From the NCBI GenBank assembly GCA_964548855.1, contig CAZJSR010000005.1, positions 1 through 64,000 on the forward strand: DNA of 64,000 bases. Reading direction: 5' to 3'. Under the pieces are notes generated by a model that saw nothing but the letters and a program-made list of their open reading frames with translations, had not been told where the DNA came from and did not search any database. This document shows, in pieces, positions 28,701 through 36,317 of the stretch. This DNA is from UBA3206 sp964548855 (GTDB taxonomy: Bacteria; Bacillota_I; Bacilli_A; Acholeplasmatales; Anaeroplasmataceae). Numbering within the stretch: position 1 is the stretch's first letter; the number at the start of each line of letters is the position of its first letter. Made by a program: the position numbers and the translations under genes.

Positions 28701-30207
28701 AATATATATCTAAATTATAATTTAATTTAATTTTACTTAAATCTTTTAGTATAAATTCAAGTTTTTCCTTTTTATTATTTAAGATTTCATTATTTTTCTT
28801 AGCATGAGATTTTACCAAGTCCTTAAAACCATAAAAAGGAAATGTACGATAATCATTTTCTAAAATATCTTTATATGATAAATATGAGTCTAATAAATTT
28901 AAAACCTTATCAAAATAATCTTTATTTAAATTACTATCATATATTTCATATAGACAATCACTTTTATAATATACACTATTACTAAATATCTCATATAATG
29001 ACATATTAAAATCTTGATATTTATCATGAAGTTTTGAAGCATAATCATCAAGTAGATTCTCTATTCCTACTGACTCATTTAAAATATCATAGGCTTTATT
29101 ATCAATTAATGTCTTTTTTTGATTAAGCGTTTGATAAAGTTCATTAATAACATTCTTTTTATTAGTCTTAGTTGAATGAAGTTCTAATGTAAATTCTGAT
29201 AAATTGGCTTTTTTAAGTTTATCATAAACAACATTAAGCGCGGCTTGTTTTTCAGATACAAATAATATAGTCTTACCATCATAAAGTGCTTGAGATATTA
29301 TATTAGTTATTGTTTGACTCTTTCCTGTTCCAGGAGGACCTTCAAGGACAATAGACTTTCCTTTTTTTATAGCATTTATCGCTTCTACTTGAGTATGGTC
29401 ACAATCGAGTACAGTACATAAATCATCGCCATATTTGTTTAAAATTAATTCATTATCATTCTTTTCATTTAATAGATTTGTTACTAACGGATTTTTTAAA
29501 ATATAATCTTCATTTTCTATTAAATCTTCATACATGTTTAATTTTGTAAAATTAAATAGTCCAATAAATGATTCATAAGTTACATACATATCATAGTCTT
29601 TACATAAATCATTTACATATTCAATATAAATACTTGGTAATAGTTCATCATCAAATGGTTTTAATTTTATTTTCTTATCTTCTTTTAGTTTATACAGAAG
29701 AGTTGGATTAACTATAACTTCCTCATCATAATTTGTGATATAAAATGTATTTGAAACATTTTCAATTTTAATTGGAATTAAAATGAGTGGAGCCTTGAAT
29801 ATAACACCATCTTCTTTATAGTTTAGCATTCCTAAAGTTAAATATAATATATTTATACCTTTTTCTGTTAAGGCTTCAAGTGATTTTTTCTTTAAATTCT
29901 TAAGTACAGGATTAACATATCCACCATCTTTATATAGTACAATATGTTTATCTTTTAAATTTTTTTCAATGTAAGGAAATATATCTTGGAAATCTACATC
30001 CTTAAGATTTGTTTCTTTAGAAACTATTTGTTGAAATTTATCAACATTATATACTTCATATTTTTTATCTAATAAAATATCATTATATAAATCGTCTATT
30101 TTAGGTAAAATCACCTCTACAGTTTGATATCTTTGATTTTTAAAATTAATTAATCTATTACTTCTTGATAAATCTAAAAGATTTAAAGCTACTTTTTTTA
30201 ATTTCAT
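25756..30207 (-). CDS. DUF4011-SF1 helicase-Vsr-type nuclease-DUF3320 protein
   Basis: A 1483-residue multidomain protein. The DUF4011-type N-terminus (about residues 1-200) begins LNLLDLSRSNRLINFKN. Walker A GPPGTGKSQT is at about 290; a long lysine-rich helical insertion occupies about 380-860; Walker B LVIFDEASQIFP and later SF1 motifs (VVVGDSKQMPP, WHYRSK, ETVQGDERD, NVLISRAK) follow. A PD-(D/E)xK nuclease of the Vsr/MTES_1575 type at about 1165-1270 has IDLCVKN, AIECDG and RDRNRLRKEIL. The C-terminus (about 1340-1480) is DUF3320-like. Proteins with this architecture occur in defence islands and have been reported as single-protein anti-phage systems. A defence role here is inferred from family. 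The ribosome site GGAGGG directly follows a terminator U-run. Confidence 0.88.
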   Translation of the reverse strand: MKLKKVALNLLDLSRSNRLINFKNQRYQTVEVILPKIDDLYNDILLDKKYEVYNVDKFQQIVSKETNLKDVDFQDIFPYIEKNLKDKHIVLYKDGGYVNPVLKNLKKKSLEALTEKGINILYLTLGMLNYKEDGVIFKAPLILIPIKIENVSNTFYITNYDEEVIVNPTLLYKLKEDKKIKLKPFDDELLPSIYIEYVNDLCKDYDMYVTYESFIGLFNFTKLNMYEDLIENEDYILKNPLVTNLLNEKNDNELILNKYGDDLCTVLDCDHTQVEAINAIKKGKSIVLEGPPGTGKSQTITNIISQALYDGKTILFVSEKQAALNVVYDKLKKANLSEFTLELHSTKTNKKNVINELYQTLNQKKTLIDNKAYDILNESVGIENLLDDYASKLHDKYQDFNMSLYEIFSNSVYYKSDCLYEIYDSNLNKDYFDKVLNLLDSYLSYKDILENDYRTFPFYGFKDLVKSHAKKNNEILNNKKEKLEFILKDLSKIKLNYNLDIYSLEEYQDFFKLLKVIKNNKYVNLKLFSIVEIDKYLELLKSLIVKSKKVLEIKKHISKYFKDSVYSEKYVKLLDELKKYDSKLFKSINKEYKTIIKTINEVSISKLDYKNLVESLEMVKEYLEIDSNFELEAYEIRKLVRDSYDGYNTNFKDIYDLLNQIKNCREIKDFKNFKYNELDSELFNEMKNHIKYLDSIFETEYLYDKDIIKLNTCSIKDLYVKTTGKLNHYDYLATWIKINGIISLLKDLNCLRFIDYVNDNKLDISRIKDVFKDVFFKGLSYKILNEISVFKQFNSVEVNKMVSKFIQRDHDKFEIASSLIREKLQALKPNNDIIAPGSAASLINREYQKKRKQMSVRELLNSNPQFIQLLKPCFLMSPLSVSTYLDSKSFTFDLVIFDEASQIFPYDAIGSIYRARQMVVVGDSKQMPPSNFFASVEQGDDDLDDLEGESVSDYESILDIASACLPKYRLKWHYRSKNEELIAFSNKHFYDNSLTTFPSAKHKMEDFGLECYYVKDGVFTHKTRVNDAEARMVANLVKEHYIKYQNKRSIGIVSFSKSQQNLIEKYVYDMLLKEKIDFSNDEEPLFIKNLETVQGDERDTIICSVGYGYDENHKFIQNFGPLNRDGGERRLNVLISRAKYNVKLVTSIKPSDITGNSTGAKLLKGYIEFALNPVENRTNDNNLEPDFVLCVKDFLEENGYTVDYKVGFSDMKIDLCVKNLKTNDYVAAIECDGNTYYNDKLCRDRNRLRKEILEKMGFKFIRVWSVGWFLNPILEQRKLLDALKSIDDNNLNMIPQEVLVSSLKEDESFKYYEYADVPYLIDEYKKSLDFEKLITSILEKESPINESWLLERILPIYNAEKVSRRVEDEYILNKAMYLSSDVKSKDGYLYLVNKDVELRIPAPDDIPRDIKYISSYEIALGLKIIAINNENIDKLELFKMCQKRMGYKRLTEPIKHKFNEAYDVLKEIAVVIENDGMIKVVNI

Positions 30208-30214
30208 AGTCCCT

Positions 30215-30249
30215 CCAAAAAAAAAGCCCCTAGTATATTAGTAGGGCTT
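30215..30249 (-). terminator. Terminator/attenuator between a small gene and the DUF4011 helicase
   Basis: AAGCCCCTA (30224-30232) pairs with TAGGGCTT (30242-30249), followed on the minus strand by a nine-T run that touches the helicase ribosome site GGAGGG. It overlaps the upstream stop codon. Confidence 0.85.
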
Positions 30250-30505
30250 CTTCTATCGCATCTAATGTTTCTCTATTGTTTAAACCAGTAAATACACAAA
30301 TATAAGCATCATCACTTTCTTTTTGACATGAAAAACTAAATAATGATGATTTCTTATTTAAAAATTCTTCACTAGGTGGCATAATCGCATCAATTATTAA
30401 ATTAATTCTTTGAGGTGATAAAGACATAGTTTTTATCTCATCAAATTTTACTAAAAGATGCTCTCCAATAAAACTTCTTATTTCTAATACGTAATTTTCT
30501 ACCAT
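30230..30505 (-). CDS. Small protein of unknown function
   Basis: A 91-residue acidic protein of no recognised family. It has no transmembrane segment or signal peptide. The sequence alternates short strands and helices (YVLEIRSFIGEHLLVKFDEI, then RETLDAIEEALLIY). The ATG at 30505 is preferred because GAGAGGA precedes it; an in-frame start 13 codons earlier lacks a ribosome site. It lies 22 bp upstream of the large helicase gene, but a strong terminator overlaps its stop codon, so joint expression would need readthrough. Confidence 0.6.
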   Translation of the reverse strand: MVENYVLEIRSFIGEHLLVKFDEIKTMSLSPQRINLIIDAIMPPSEEFLNKKSSLFSFSCQKESDDAYICVFTGLNNRETLDAIEEALLIY

Positions 30506-30586
30506 ATTTATTTTCCTCTCTAATATACTAAAATAATAGCACAAAGTCTTATTACATTCAAGTCTTATTTTAGGATGCTACACTAA

Positions 30587-30627
30587 TAAAAAAAGAGATC
30601 ATTACCTAGAATTATAAACCAATCTCT
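30587..30627 (-). terminator. Terminator of the feo operon
   Basis: AGAGAT (30594-30599) and ATCTCT (30622-30627) pair, followed by a T run on the minus strand. It lies 30 bp past the small Cys-rich gene. Confidence 0.65.
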
Positions 30628-30656
30628 AGATTTTGAACTCTTTTTAGTTAATATAT

Positions 30657-30830
30657 TTAATTTTTTCTAACTTCCTTAAGTGCTTCTTTAATCGCTTTTC
30701 TCATACGAGTATGACAGCATGCACATTCTCCTGTAGGAATATTATGCTTTTTCTTATATATATATGAGCCTATAATAGACCCTATAACAATTATTAATAA
30801 TATTATTACTAATATATCCCAACATCCCAT
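30657..30830 (-). CDS. FeoB-associated Cys-rich membrane protein
   Basis: A 57-residue protein. One transmembrane helix (about residues 5-24, rich in Ile and Leu) is followed by a short basic stretch, then the Cys cluster GECACCH and a basic helical tail. This is the pattern of the FeoB-associated Cys-rich membrane protein family, encoded just after feoB in many Bacillota. It probably helps FeoB in ferrous iron uptake, perhaps as a metal or redox contact; the mechanism is not established. It starts 15 bp downstream of the feoB stop, with GAGGTGAG upstream of the ATG. Confidence 0.88.
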   Translation of the reverse strand: MGCWDILVIILLIIVIGSIIGSYIYKKKHNIPTGECACCHTRMRKAIKEALKEVRKN

Positions 30831-30845
30831 ATAGACTCACCTCTT

Positions 30846-33098
30846 TTACTTAGATAATAATAATTTCTTATCTTTATATTTATTATAATAATGAATAGCG
30901 AAACCTAATCCAACCGCAAGAACAATTATTATAGCAATAGGCCAAATAAATTCTAATACTAAATATACAACTGTAGATGCGATATATGAAGTTAATAACC
31001 AGAATAAAATAGTTGAAGCTAACTTCTTCTTAGGTAATTCAGCCTTTGCAGTAGCGATAGCCGCAAAACATGGAATAGTAGTCATATTAAATACTATAAA
31101 TGAAATTAATGCAGGCCATGTAATATTTGTAGCATTAATCATTGATACAACTTCCATTACACCATCTTCAGATTGTACTAAGTCTGGATTATTTGTAATA
31201 CATAAAGCTAATGTAAAGAATGTAGCGATAACATTTTCTTTAGCTATAAGTCCTGTAATAGCCGCAACTGCGAATACCCATCCAACACTACTTAATTGTG
31301 ATCCAAATCCAAGTGGTGTGAATATTGGAGTGATAAATTTTCCTAATGACGCAATAATTGATTCATCCATATTTTCAACCATATGCCAATCCCATCCGAA
31401 ATTAGATAAGAACCAAATCACTACTGTTGAAAGTAAGATAATTGTAAATGCTTTTTCAATATAATGTTTTAATTTATCCCATAAATGGAAAACTAGTGGT
31501 TTAAATCTTGGCATATGATAAGAAGGCAATTCCATGATAAATGGAGATACTTCACCACGCATAGTAGTACTACGCATTAATAAAATCGCTATTATCGCAA
31601 CAATTATACCAATTAAATACATAGAATATGTAATTAAATCTACATTTCCAAATCCGAATGCTGATACTATAGCACCTGACACAGCTGTTAAAATCGGTAA
31701 TTTAGCTCCACAACTAAAGAATGGAATTACTCTAATTGTAGATACTCTTTCTTTTTCATCTATTAAAGTTCTTGTATTTATCATAGCTGGAACTGAACAT
31801 CCAAATCCCATAATCATAGGCATAAACGCTCTACCCGTAATACCAAACTTTCTAAACATTCTATCAAGAATAAATACAACACGAGCCATATATCCAGTAT
31901 CTTCTAATATTGAGAAGAATAGGAATAACAATAATATTTGTGGTACAAATGATAATACACCAAATACTCCGGCACAAATACCATCATTAATAAGACCATA
32001 TAATGCTGGATGTAGATTTTCTGTCCATCCTGCAATAACTTCACCAAGTCCTGAAGTTATCGAATCCATAAAATTAAACAATATTACACCAGGCGAATTA
32101 ATTCCAGCATCTGTGAAAAATAATCCTTCAAACAAGCTTCCTTCAAAACATGGACCATCAAACTTAATAAGTCCACCTAAGAAAAATAAATTTTCACTAA
32201 ATGTTAAATGGAATACCAAGAACAATATTACTAAGAAGATTGGGATGGCTGCCCATCTGTTAGTCAATATTTTATCTGCTTTACTTGTCTTAGAATCTTT
32301 TTCTACTTCACTATCTACCTTCTTTTTAGTCATAGAGATAGAATAATGATTCTCAATATATTTATATCTTTGGTCAGCTATTACTGCTTCTAGATCCGTA
32401 CCAAAGATGTCATCGTGATACGTTTTCTTAAATTCATCTACAATCTTTACTAAATCTTTATGATTATATATTTCTAGTTCATCAGATTCAATAAGTTTCA
32501 CTGCGTGGAATGTAGGATTATCCACATCAATTCCTTTAAATGCAGTTTCAACATCGGTTAAAACATGAGCTAAAGGTCCATCTTTTAATACACTTGTACC
32601 TTTTCTTGCTATATTACTTGCATCAATTGCTCTTTGCATTAACACATCAATATTTTTTTCTAGTGCAGCAGATATTTCTATAACTGGCACTCCTAAATTC
32701 TTTTCTAATGTTTTAACATCAATTTTATCACCATTAGCTTCTACGACATCCATCATATTTAAAGCAATAACTACTGGAACATCTATTTCTAATATTTGAG
32801 TAGTTAAATATAGATTTCTTTCTAAATTTGTCGCATCAATAATATTTATAATACATTCTGGTTTCTCATCACAAATGAAGTTTCTTGAAATGACTTCTTC
32901 TGGTGAATAAGGTGATAATGAATAAATTCCAGGAAGGTCAATTATTTGAACATGTTCACTTCCTTTTTTATATATACCATCTTTTTTATCGACCGTAACT
33001 CCAGGCCAGTTTCCTACATGTTGTGTAGAACCAGTAAGGGCATTAAATAGAGTTGTTTTTCCACAGTTAGGATTTCCTGCAAGTGCAAATCTTTTCAT
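30846..33098 (-). CDS. feoB: Ferrous iron transporter FeoB
   Basis: A 750-residue FeoB, normal length, in the cytoplasmic membrane. The N-terminal G domain has G1 GNPNCGKTT at about residues 8-16, G3 DLPGIY and G4 NMMD. The membrane part has paired gate-like regions, including MGFGCSVPAMINTRT and FSCGAKLPI, whose Cys residues are typical of FeoB. It imports Fe2+ driven or gated by GTP hydrolysis. The ATG shares a base with the feoA stop (TAATG), so translation is coupled. Twin operator-like palindromes lie upstream of feoA, suggesting iron or manganese control. Confidence 0.97.
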   Translation of the reverse strand: MKRFALAGNPNCGKTTLFNALTGSTQHVGNWPGVTVDKKDGIYKKGSEHVQIIDLPGIYSLSPYSPEEVISRNFICDEKPECIINIIDATNLERNLYLTTQILEIDVPVVIALNMMDVVEANGDKIDVKTLEKNLGVPVIEISAALEKNIDVLMQRAIDASNIARKGTSVLKDGPLAHVLTDVETAFKGIDVDNPTFHAVKLIESDELEIYNHKDLVKIVDEFKKTYHDDIFGTDLEAVIADQRYKYIENHYSISMTKKKVDSEVEKDSKTSKADKILTNRWAAIPIFLVILFLVFHLTFSENLFFLGGLIKFDGPCFEGSLFEGLFFTDAGINSPGVILFNFMDSITSGLGEVIAGWTENLHPALYGLINDGICAGVFGVLSFVPQILLLFLFFSILEDTGYMARVVFILDRMFRKFGITGRAFMPMIMGFGCSVPAMINTRTLIDEKERVSTIRVIPFFSCGAKLPILTAVSGAIVSAFGFGNVDLITYSMYLIGIIVAIIAILLMRSTTMRGEVSPFIMELPSYHMPRFKPLVFHLWDKLKHYIEKAFTIILLSTVVIWFLSNFGWDWHMVENMDESIIASLGKFITPIFTPLGFGSQLSSVGWVFAVAAITGLIAKENVIATFFTLALCITNNPDLVQSEDGVMEVVSMINATNITWPALISFIVFNMTTIPCFAAIATAKAELPKKKLASTILFWLLTSYIASTVVYLVLEFIWPIAIIIVLAVGLGFAIHYYNKYKDKKLLLSK

Positions 33099-33334
33099 TA
33101 TTTATAAACCTCCTCTACTAACACTAAATCTGCTTCAGATTTTCTTAAAGTTAATTCATAATTTCTTAGTGTTATTTGAACTGGATCACCAAGTGGTGCA
33201 ACTTTATCAATTACAATACTTACACCAGGTGTAACTCCCATATCAAATAATCTCCTTCTTATTCTTCCTTCTCCTAAAACTTTCGTTACAACAACTTTTT
33301 GTTTTAAAGGAATTTTACTTAATGTTTTTTCCAT
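33098..33334 (-). CDS. feoA: FeoA domain protein
   Basis: A 78-residue SH3-like FeoA protein, cytosolic partner of FeoB. Typical features are RIRRRLFDMGVTPG and the strand VAPLGDPVQITLRNYELTLRK. The ATG at 33334 is chosen because GGAGG is 5 nt upstream; an ATG four codons earlier lies in the ribosome site itself. It is first in feoA-feoB-(Cys-rich gene), behind a strong promoter and two operator-like repeats. Confidence 0.94.
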   Translation of the reverse strand: MEKTLSKIPLKQKVVVTKVLGEGRIRRRLFDMGVTPGVSIVIDKVAPLGDPVQITLRNYELTLRKSEADLVLVEEVYK

Positions 33335-33348
33335 ACAAACCTCCATCG

Positions 33349-33398
33349 GTTAGATTTAACTAACTCAACTCTTTTAAAAAAAGTTAGATAAGGCTAAC
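33349..33398 (-). promoter_or_regulatory. Twin palindromic operators upstream of feoA
   Basis: Two copies of GTTAG-N6-CTAAC lie at 33349-33364 and 33383-33398, 34 bp apart. The distal one sits about at the expected transcription start. The half-sites resemble the TTAG...CTAA of DtxR/IdeR/MntR-type metal repressors. Iron-dependent repression of feoAB is the inference; no regulator gene is in the window. Confidence 0.65.
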
Positions 33399-33407
33399 CA
33401 CACATTC

Positions 33408-33435
33408 ATTATATACCTTTGGAATAATTTGTCAA
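33408..33435 (-). promoter_or_regulatory. Promoter of feoAB
   Basis: On the minus strand, TTGACA (33430-33435) and TATAAT (33408-33413), both consensus, 16 bp apart. Confidence 0.8.
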
Positions 33436-33507
33436 TATTTATTATAAAAAAAACTTCAATTGTAAAATTAAACACCACTCTAAGAAGTATAAACTTATAG
33501 TTAAAAA

Positions 33508-33553
33508 TTTAAAAAAACTTAGTTTATGCTATCTTTCCACATTCACTAAGTTT
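33508..33553 (-). terminator. Terminator of the hybrid histidine kinase gene
   Basis: AAACTTAGT (33515-33523) pairs with ACTAAGTTT (33545-33553), with a T run following on the minus strand. Confidence 0.75.
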
Positions 33554-33566
33554 TTTTACATATAAA

Positions 33567-35360
33567 CTAATTAAGCCATTTTCTTAAACAATCCATTAAT
33601 AATTTGTATTGAATGGGTTTACTGATATGATCATTCATTCCACTAAGAATAGCTTTTTCTTTATCAGTTATAAACGCATCTGCTGTCATAGCGATTATAA
33701 TAACTTCATTATTAAACTCTCGTATTTTTCTAGTTGCATCATAACCATCCAATTCATCCATTTGTATATCCATAAATACAATGTCATAATTATCATTTTG
33801 TAATTTACTAATAGCCTCGAATCCACTATGTGCAATATCAAGTTGCATATTGGTATCTTTCAAGAATTCTTGAGCAATTTCTAAGTTAAAATCATTGTCA
33901 TCAACTATAATACCTTTTATATGACTATAATCACCTATTACTATTTCATTATCATTAATTTCAAGTTTTGAATGTTTTTGTAATGTATTTACTGTAAAAG
34001 TAGTTCCTTTACCTAAGGTGCTTTCTACTGTAATAGTACCATTCATCATTTCCACTATTTTCTTTACAATAGGCAACCCGAGGCCAGAACCTTCTATTGT
34101 ATTACCACTTGAATTACTTACTCTAAAAAAAGGATCAAAAATTCTTTCTTTATTTTCTTCACTTAAACCAGGTCCAGTATCACTTACTATTAATGTGTAC
34201 TTCCCATAATCATTATTAGTTGTTTTTGATTCAAATAATTTAATATCTATTTCTCCTTTAGCAGGTGTGAACTTTATCGCATTTCCTACAATATTAAATA
34301 TAATTTCTTCAATTCTTGCGATATCACCAACAATAAGAGGATTTTCTACATCTAAGTTAGTGGTTATCTTTTGTTTTTTTACATCACTAGATGGTTTTAA
34401 TAATCCTATTGTTCTTTCATAAACATCTAAAATATTAAACTTTTCTTCATTTAATGTAATAGTACTACTCTCAATTTTAGACATATCTAATACTTCGTTT
34501 ATTAACCTCAATAAATGATTACCAGATACATCAATTTTAACAAGACATTCTTTAACCTTTTTTTCATCATATGAATATTTATTGGCGATTTTACTCATAC
34601 CAAGTATCGCATTAAGGGGTGTCCTTATGTCATGACTCATTCTAGACAAAAATTCACTTTTACTTTTATTTGCGCTAAGCGCAATATCTTTGGCCTCTTT
34701 TAGTTCTTCTATAACTTCTTGTTCAATTCTTTTTCTTTTATCAACATCTTGATTTGTAATCAATATTTTTATAGGTCTATTACTTTTATTTCTTTCAATG
34801 CAAATAAGCGCAATATTTTCCCAAATAATATTATTTTTGCTTTTCATGCTAAAATCACATCTTACAATATCTTCTTTTTCTAATTCCTTTAAAATGTTAT
34901 CATAAGATAAAAATTCATTCATATTAGAATCAAGTGATAATTCTGTCATATATTTTATAAAATCATTATACTTTCCTTCTCTTTTAATAATATTTCCGTC
35001 TGGATGAGTATTAACAATAAATCGATATGACATATCATCAAAATCAATAAGTACAAATTTAATAAATAATCTAGCTACTCCTTTAATAGTTTTTCTATAA
35101 TCGATATATCCTTTTCTTTTCTTTCTTTCATCTAAATATCTTATATACACATCTAAAATCAATATCATAAAAATAATGATAATAAGAAGTACTAAACAAA
35201 AAAATATATTTGCACTTATTTCTAATTGTCTTTTTAAAGAATATGTTAAATCTATATGCTTTCGCATATTAAATTCATAAATATACCATAAAATAGTACC
35301 AATAATTAAAAAAGATAAAAGTACTACAAAAATGCATCTAAAAAATTTCTTATTTAACAT
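33567..35360 (-). CDS. Hybrid sensor histidine kinase with C-terminal receiver
   Basis: A 597-residue membrane kinase. Two transmembrane helices lie at about residues 9-27 and 49-70, leaving only a short outside loop, so the signal is probably sensed in the membrane or cytosol. A PAS-like region is at about 100-220. The HisKA motif SRMSHDIRTPLNAIL, with the phosphorylated His near residue 242, is followed by an HATPase domain (SDTGPGLS, EGSGLGLPIVKKI). A receiver domain closes the protein (IVDDNDFNLE, phospho-acceptor Asp in FMDIQMDELDGYD, MTADAF). No response regulator with a DNA-binding output is adjacent, so its downstream partner is elsewhere. It has a GGTGAT ribosome site. Confidence 0.93.
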   Translation of the reverse strand: MLNKKFFRCIFVVLLSFLIIGTILWYIYEFNMRKHIDLTYSLKRQLEISANIFFCLVLLIIIIFMILILDVYIRYLDERKKRKGYIDYRKTIKGVARLFIKFVLIDFDDMSYRFIVNTHPDGNIIKREGKYNDFIKYMTELSLDSNMNEFLSYDNILKELEKEDIVRCDFSMKSKNNIIWENIALICIERNKSNRPIKILITNQDVDKRKRIEQEVIEELKEAKDIALSANKSKSEFLSRMSHDIRTPLNAILGMSKIANKYSYDEKKVKECLVKIDVSGNHLLRLINEVLDMSKIESSTITLNEEKFNILDVYERTIGLLKPSSDVKKQKITTNLDVENPLIVGDIARIEEIIFNIVGNAIKFTPAKGEIDIKLFESKTTNNDYGKYTLIVSDTGPGLSEENKERIFDPFFRVSNSSGNTIEGSGLGLPIVKKIVEMMNGTITVESTLGKGTTFTVNTLQKHSKLEINDNEIVIGDYSHIKGIIVDDNDFNLEIAQEFLKDTNMQLDIAHSGFEAISKLQNDNYDIVFMDIQMDELDGYDATRKIREFNNEVIIIAMTADAFITDKEKAILSGMNDHISKPIQYKLLMDCLRKWLN

Positions 35361-35438
35361 AATTAAATCACCATGTTAATTATAATACTAAATATGTTCT
35401 TTTTTTACTATAATCGTAACAAAAATTTCGACATTTAT

Positions 35439-35723
35439 CTACAATACTAATAAATCACCTGATATAACTCTCATCCATAATCTATCAATAGTATCTTCTT
35501 TAATAAATTCTCTTAAAGAATAAAATTCATTTTTAAGCTCATGTAATTTTTTTGTGTCTTTAAATTGACTATTGTATATACTATTCCATTTATCTGTATA
35601 ATATTCTACAACTTTTCCAAACCTTTGACTATTTCTTTTGACATTCGAATTTAATGCATCATTTATTAATTTATTTGCTTGTTTTGTTCTTTCCATAAGT
35701 ATATAGCCAATTATAATTGGCAT
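35439..35723 (-). CDS. Small protein of unknown function
   Basis: A 94-residue, charged, largely helical protein. It reads like one long helical bundle (MERTKQANKLINDALNS, KLHELKNEFYSLREFIKED) with Ser- and Lys-rich linkers, and ends hydrophobic (ISGDLLVL). No family is recognised. The ATG at 35723 is chosen because GGAAAG lies about 8 nt upstream. A perfect 27-bp interrupted palindrome sits about 30 bp before it (35757-35783), which could be an operator. Confidence 0.55.
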   Translation of the reverse strand: MPIIIGYILMERTKQANKLINDALNSNVKRNSQRFGKVVEYYTDKWNSIYNSQFKDTKKLHELKNEFYSLREFIKEDTIDRLWMRVISGDLLVL

Positions 35724-35756
35724 CCTCACTTTCCTTTTTTATAAAAATATCTTATT

Positions 35757-35783
35757 TTAATGGTGCAACGCATGCACCATTAA
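35757..35783. promoter_or_regulatory. Perfect 11-bp inverted repeat upstream of a small gene
   Basis: TTAATGGTGCA and TGCACCATTAA flank the 5-nt loop ACGCA. On neither strand is there a clear U-run, so it looks more like a binding site or leader hairpin than a terminator. Confidence 0.55.
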
Positions 35784-35811
35784 GATATTCCTTAATTAAA
35801 TTATACTTATA

Positions 35812-35845
35812 AAAAAAAACAAAGGTGGGTATTTTTTACCCACCT
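35812..35845 (-). terminator. Terminator of the GNAT/mtnN unit
   Basis: AGGTGGGTA (35823-35831) pairs with TACCCACCT (35837-35845), followed by a T run on the minus strand; it overlaps the GNAT stop codon. Confidence 0.88.
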
Positions 35846-36299
35846 AGTAATTATTTTTAATATTTTTATTAAACGATACAATATCTTTTCTTCCTACATA
35901 TTTCCCATAATTATTACATAGTTTATACTTTAAACTTATGAAAAACTCAAGAGCTTTTTCATTTCTTTTGTTTGAAGAAACAAGTATTTGATCATACCCC
36001 ATATCAAACGCTCTTTTTTCTATATACTCTATTAATTTATGTGCAGCTCCAATATTATTATCTTTAGAATAAACGTCAATAACTTGTGCTACTTCAGTAG
36101 CTAAATGTTTTAAAGTCCCCATAGCTATAGGAATATCATTATGATATAAAACTGCAATAAATAAAATTCCATCATTAGATATTGCTTTAAAAGAATTATA
36201 TCCTAATATTTTAGATAATTCCTTGTTATAAAGTTCTAATAAACTAATAACATTTTTATTCATAATGTGTTCTTCTTTTATAATAATATTATCTTGCAT
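35844..36299 (-). CDS. GNAT-family N-acetyltransferase
   Basis: A 151-residue acetyltransferase. The GNAT core is visible: the strand LFIAVLYHNDIPIAMGTL, an acetyl-CoA-binding segment KDNNIGAAHKLIEYIEKRA (relaxed Q/RxxGxG/A), strand YDQILVSSN, and NEKALEFFISLKYKL near the end. The acceptor is unknown. A second ATG 12 codons in is possible, but neither start has a strong ribosome site; the first is kept because AGAGAAAAG precedes it. It follows mtnN by 18 bp. Confidence 0.78.
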   Translation of the reverse strand: MQDNIIIKEEHIMNKNVISLLELYNKELSKILGYNSFKAISNDGILFIAVLYHNDIPIAMGTLKHLATEVAQVIDVYSKDNNIGAAHKLIEYIEKRAFDMGYDQILVSSNKRNEKALEFFISLKYKLCNNYGKYVGRKDIVSFNKNIKNNY

Positions 36300-36317
36300 A
36301 TTCTTTTCTCTTTTCTT

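Noticed and set aside
31534..32346. Plus-strand 270-codon open frame opposite feoB
   Set aside because: It exists because the codon bias of feoB leaves the opposite strand open; no ribosome site or family match.
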